A stretch of 36,817 nucleotides of DNA from Bacteroides sp. (lineage in GTDB: Bacteria > Bacteroidota > Bacteroidia > Bacteroidales > P3): the NCBI GenBank assembly GCA_023662825.1, contig JAMPIH010000017.1, positions 1 to 36,817 on the forward strand; not shown here. Direction: 5' to 3'. Numbering within the stretch: position 1 is the first letter of the stretch. The text below holds more notes on this DNA, generated by a model that saw only the letters and a program-made list of their open reading frames with translations, searched no databases and was not told the DNA's origin.

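Noticed and set aside
3484-36817. Second SUMF1-like gene fused to the giant gene, since both use the same frame
   Set aside because: Two in-frame stops (TAA 5143, TAG 5149) separate them, and a new signal peptide follows at once.

Overview
The window looks like a chromosomal segment of a gliding-type or T9SS-bearing member of the Bacteroidota, probably Bacteroidales. The reasons are a giant secreted protein built from SprB-like and Ig-like modules, two exported SUMF1/FGE-fold proteins, minus-strand genes preceded by the Bacteroidota -7 element (TAnnTTTG), and weak or absent Shine-Dalgarno sequences. No T9SS gene, mobile element, rRNA, tRNA or CRISPR array is visible, so the taxonomic call is an inference from these features.

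Layout. Positions 86-1276 hold two small exported proteins on the minus strand: a TPR-like protein and a probable lipoprotein. A 218-base divergent intergenic region follows. The plus strand then carries two paralogous exported proteins (1495-3378 and 3484-5145). Each has a signal peptide, a shared N-terminal domain of about 160 residues, and a degenerate SUMF1/FGE fold. A perfect 15-bp hairpin lies between them. From 5155 to the end of the window there is one uninterrupted reading frame of 10,554 codons that is still open at base 36817. It encodes the N-terminal and central part of a giant surface adhesin-like protein, and its C terminus lies outside the window.

The giant protein has a layered architecture: signal peptide; acidic, proline-rich segment; twelve glycine-rich motifs spaced exactly 63 bp (21 aa) apart; then roughly 30 kb of tandem Ig-like domains. 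Embedded among these are SprB-type repeats, four copies of a carbohydrate-binding-like beta-sandwich module, a 759-bp internal duplication, and a higher-order unit of about 4.6 kb that is present twice in direct tandem and once more, partially, upstream. The end of the window holds a fresh tandem of 72-residue modules in AT-rich DNA. The gene is a base-composition mosaic: most of it is GC-rich with a codon set that nearly excludes TTA, CTA and TCA, while 34.43-35.2 kb and 36.18 kb onward are AT-rich.

Working hypothesis (inference): the two catalytically degenerate SUMF1-like proteins and the giant adhesin form one co-directional cassette, with the SUMF1-like proteins acting as structural, chaperone or anchoring partners, as the SUMF1-fold proteins GldJ and GldK do in gliding and T9SS machinery. 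The long minus-strand frames opposite the giant gene are codon-usage shadows, not genes.
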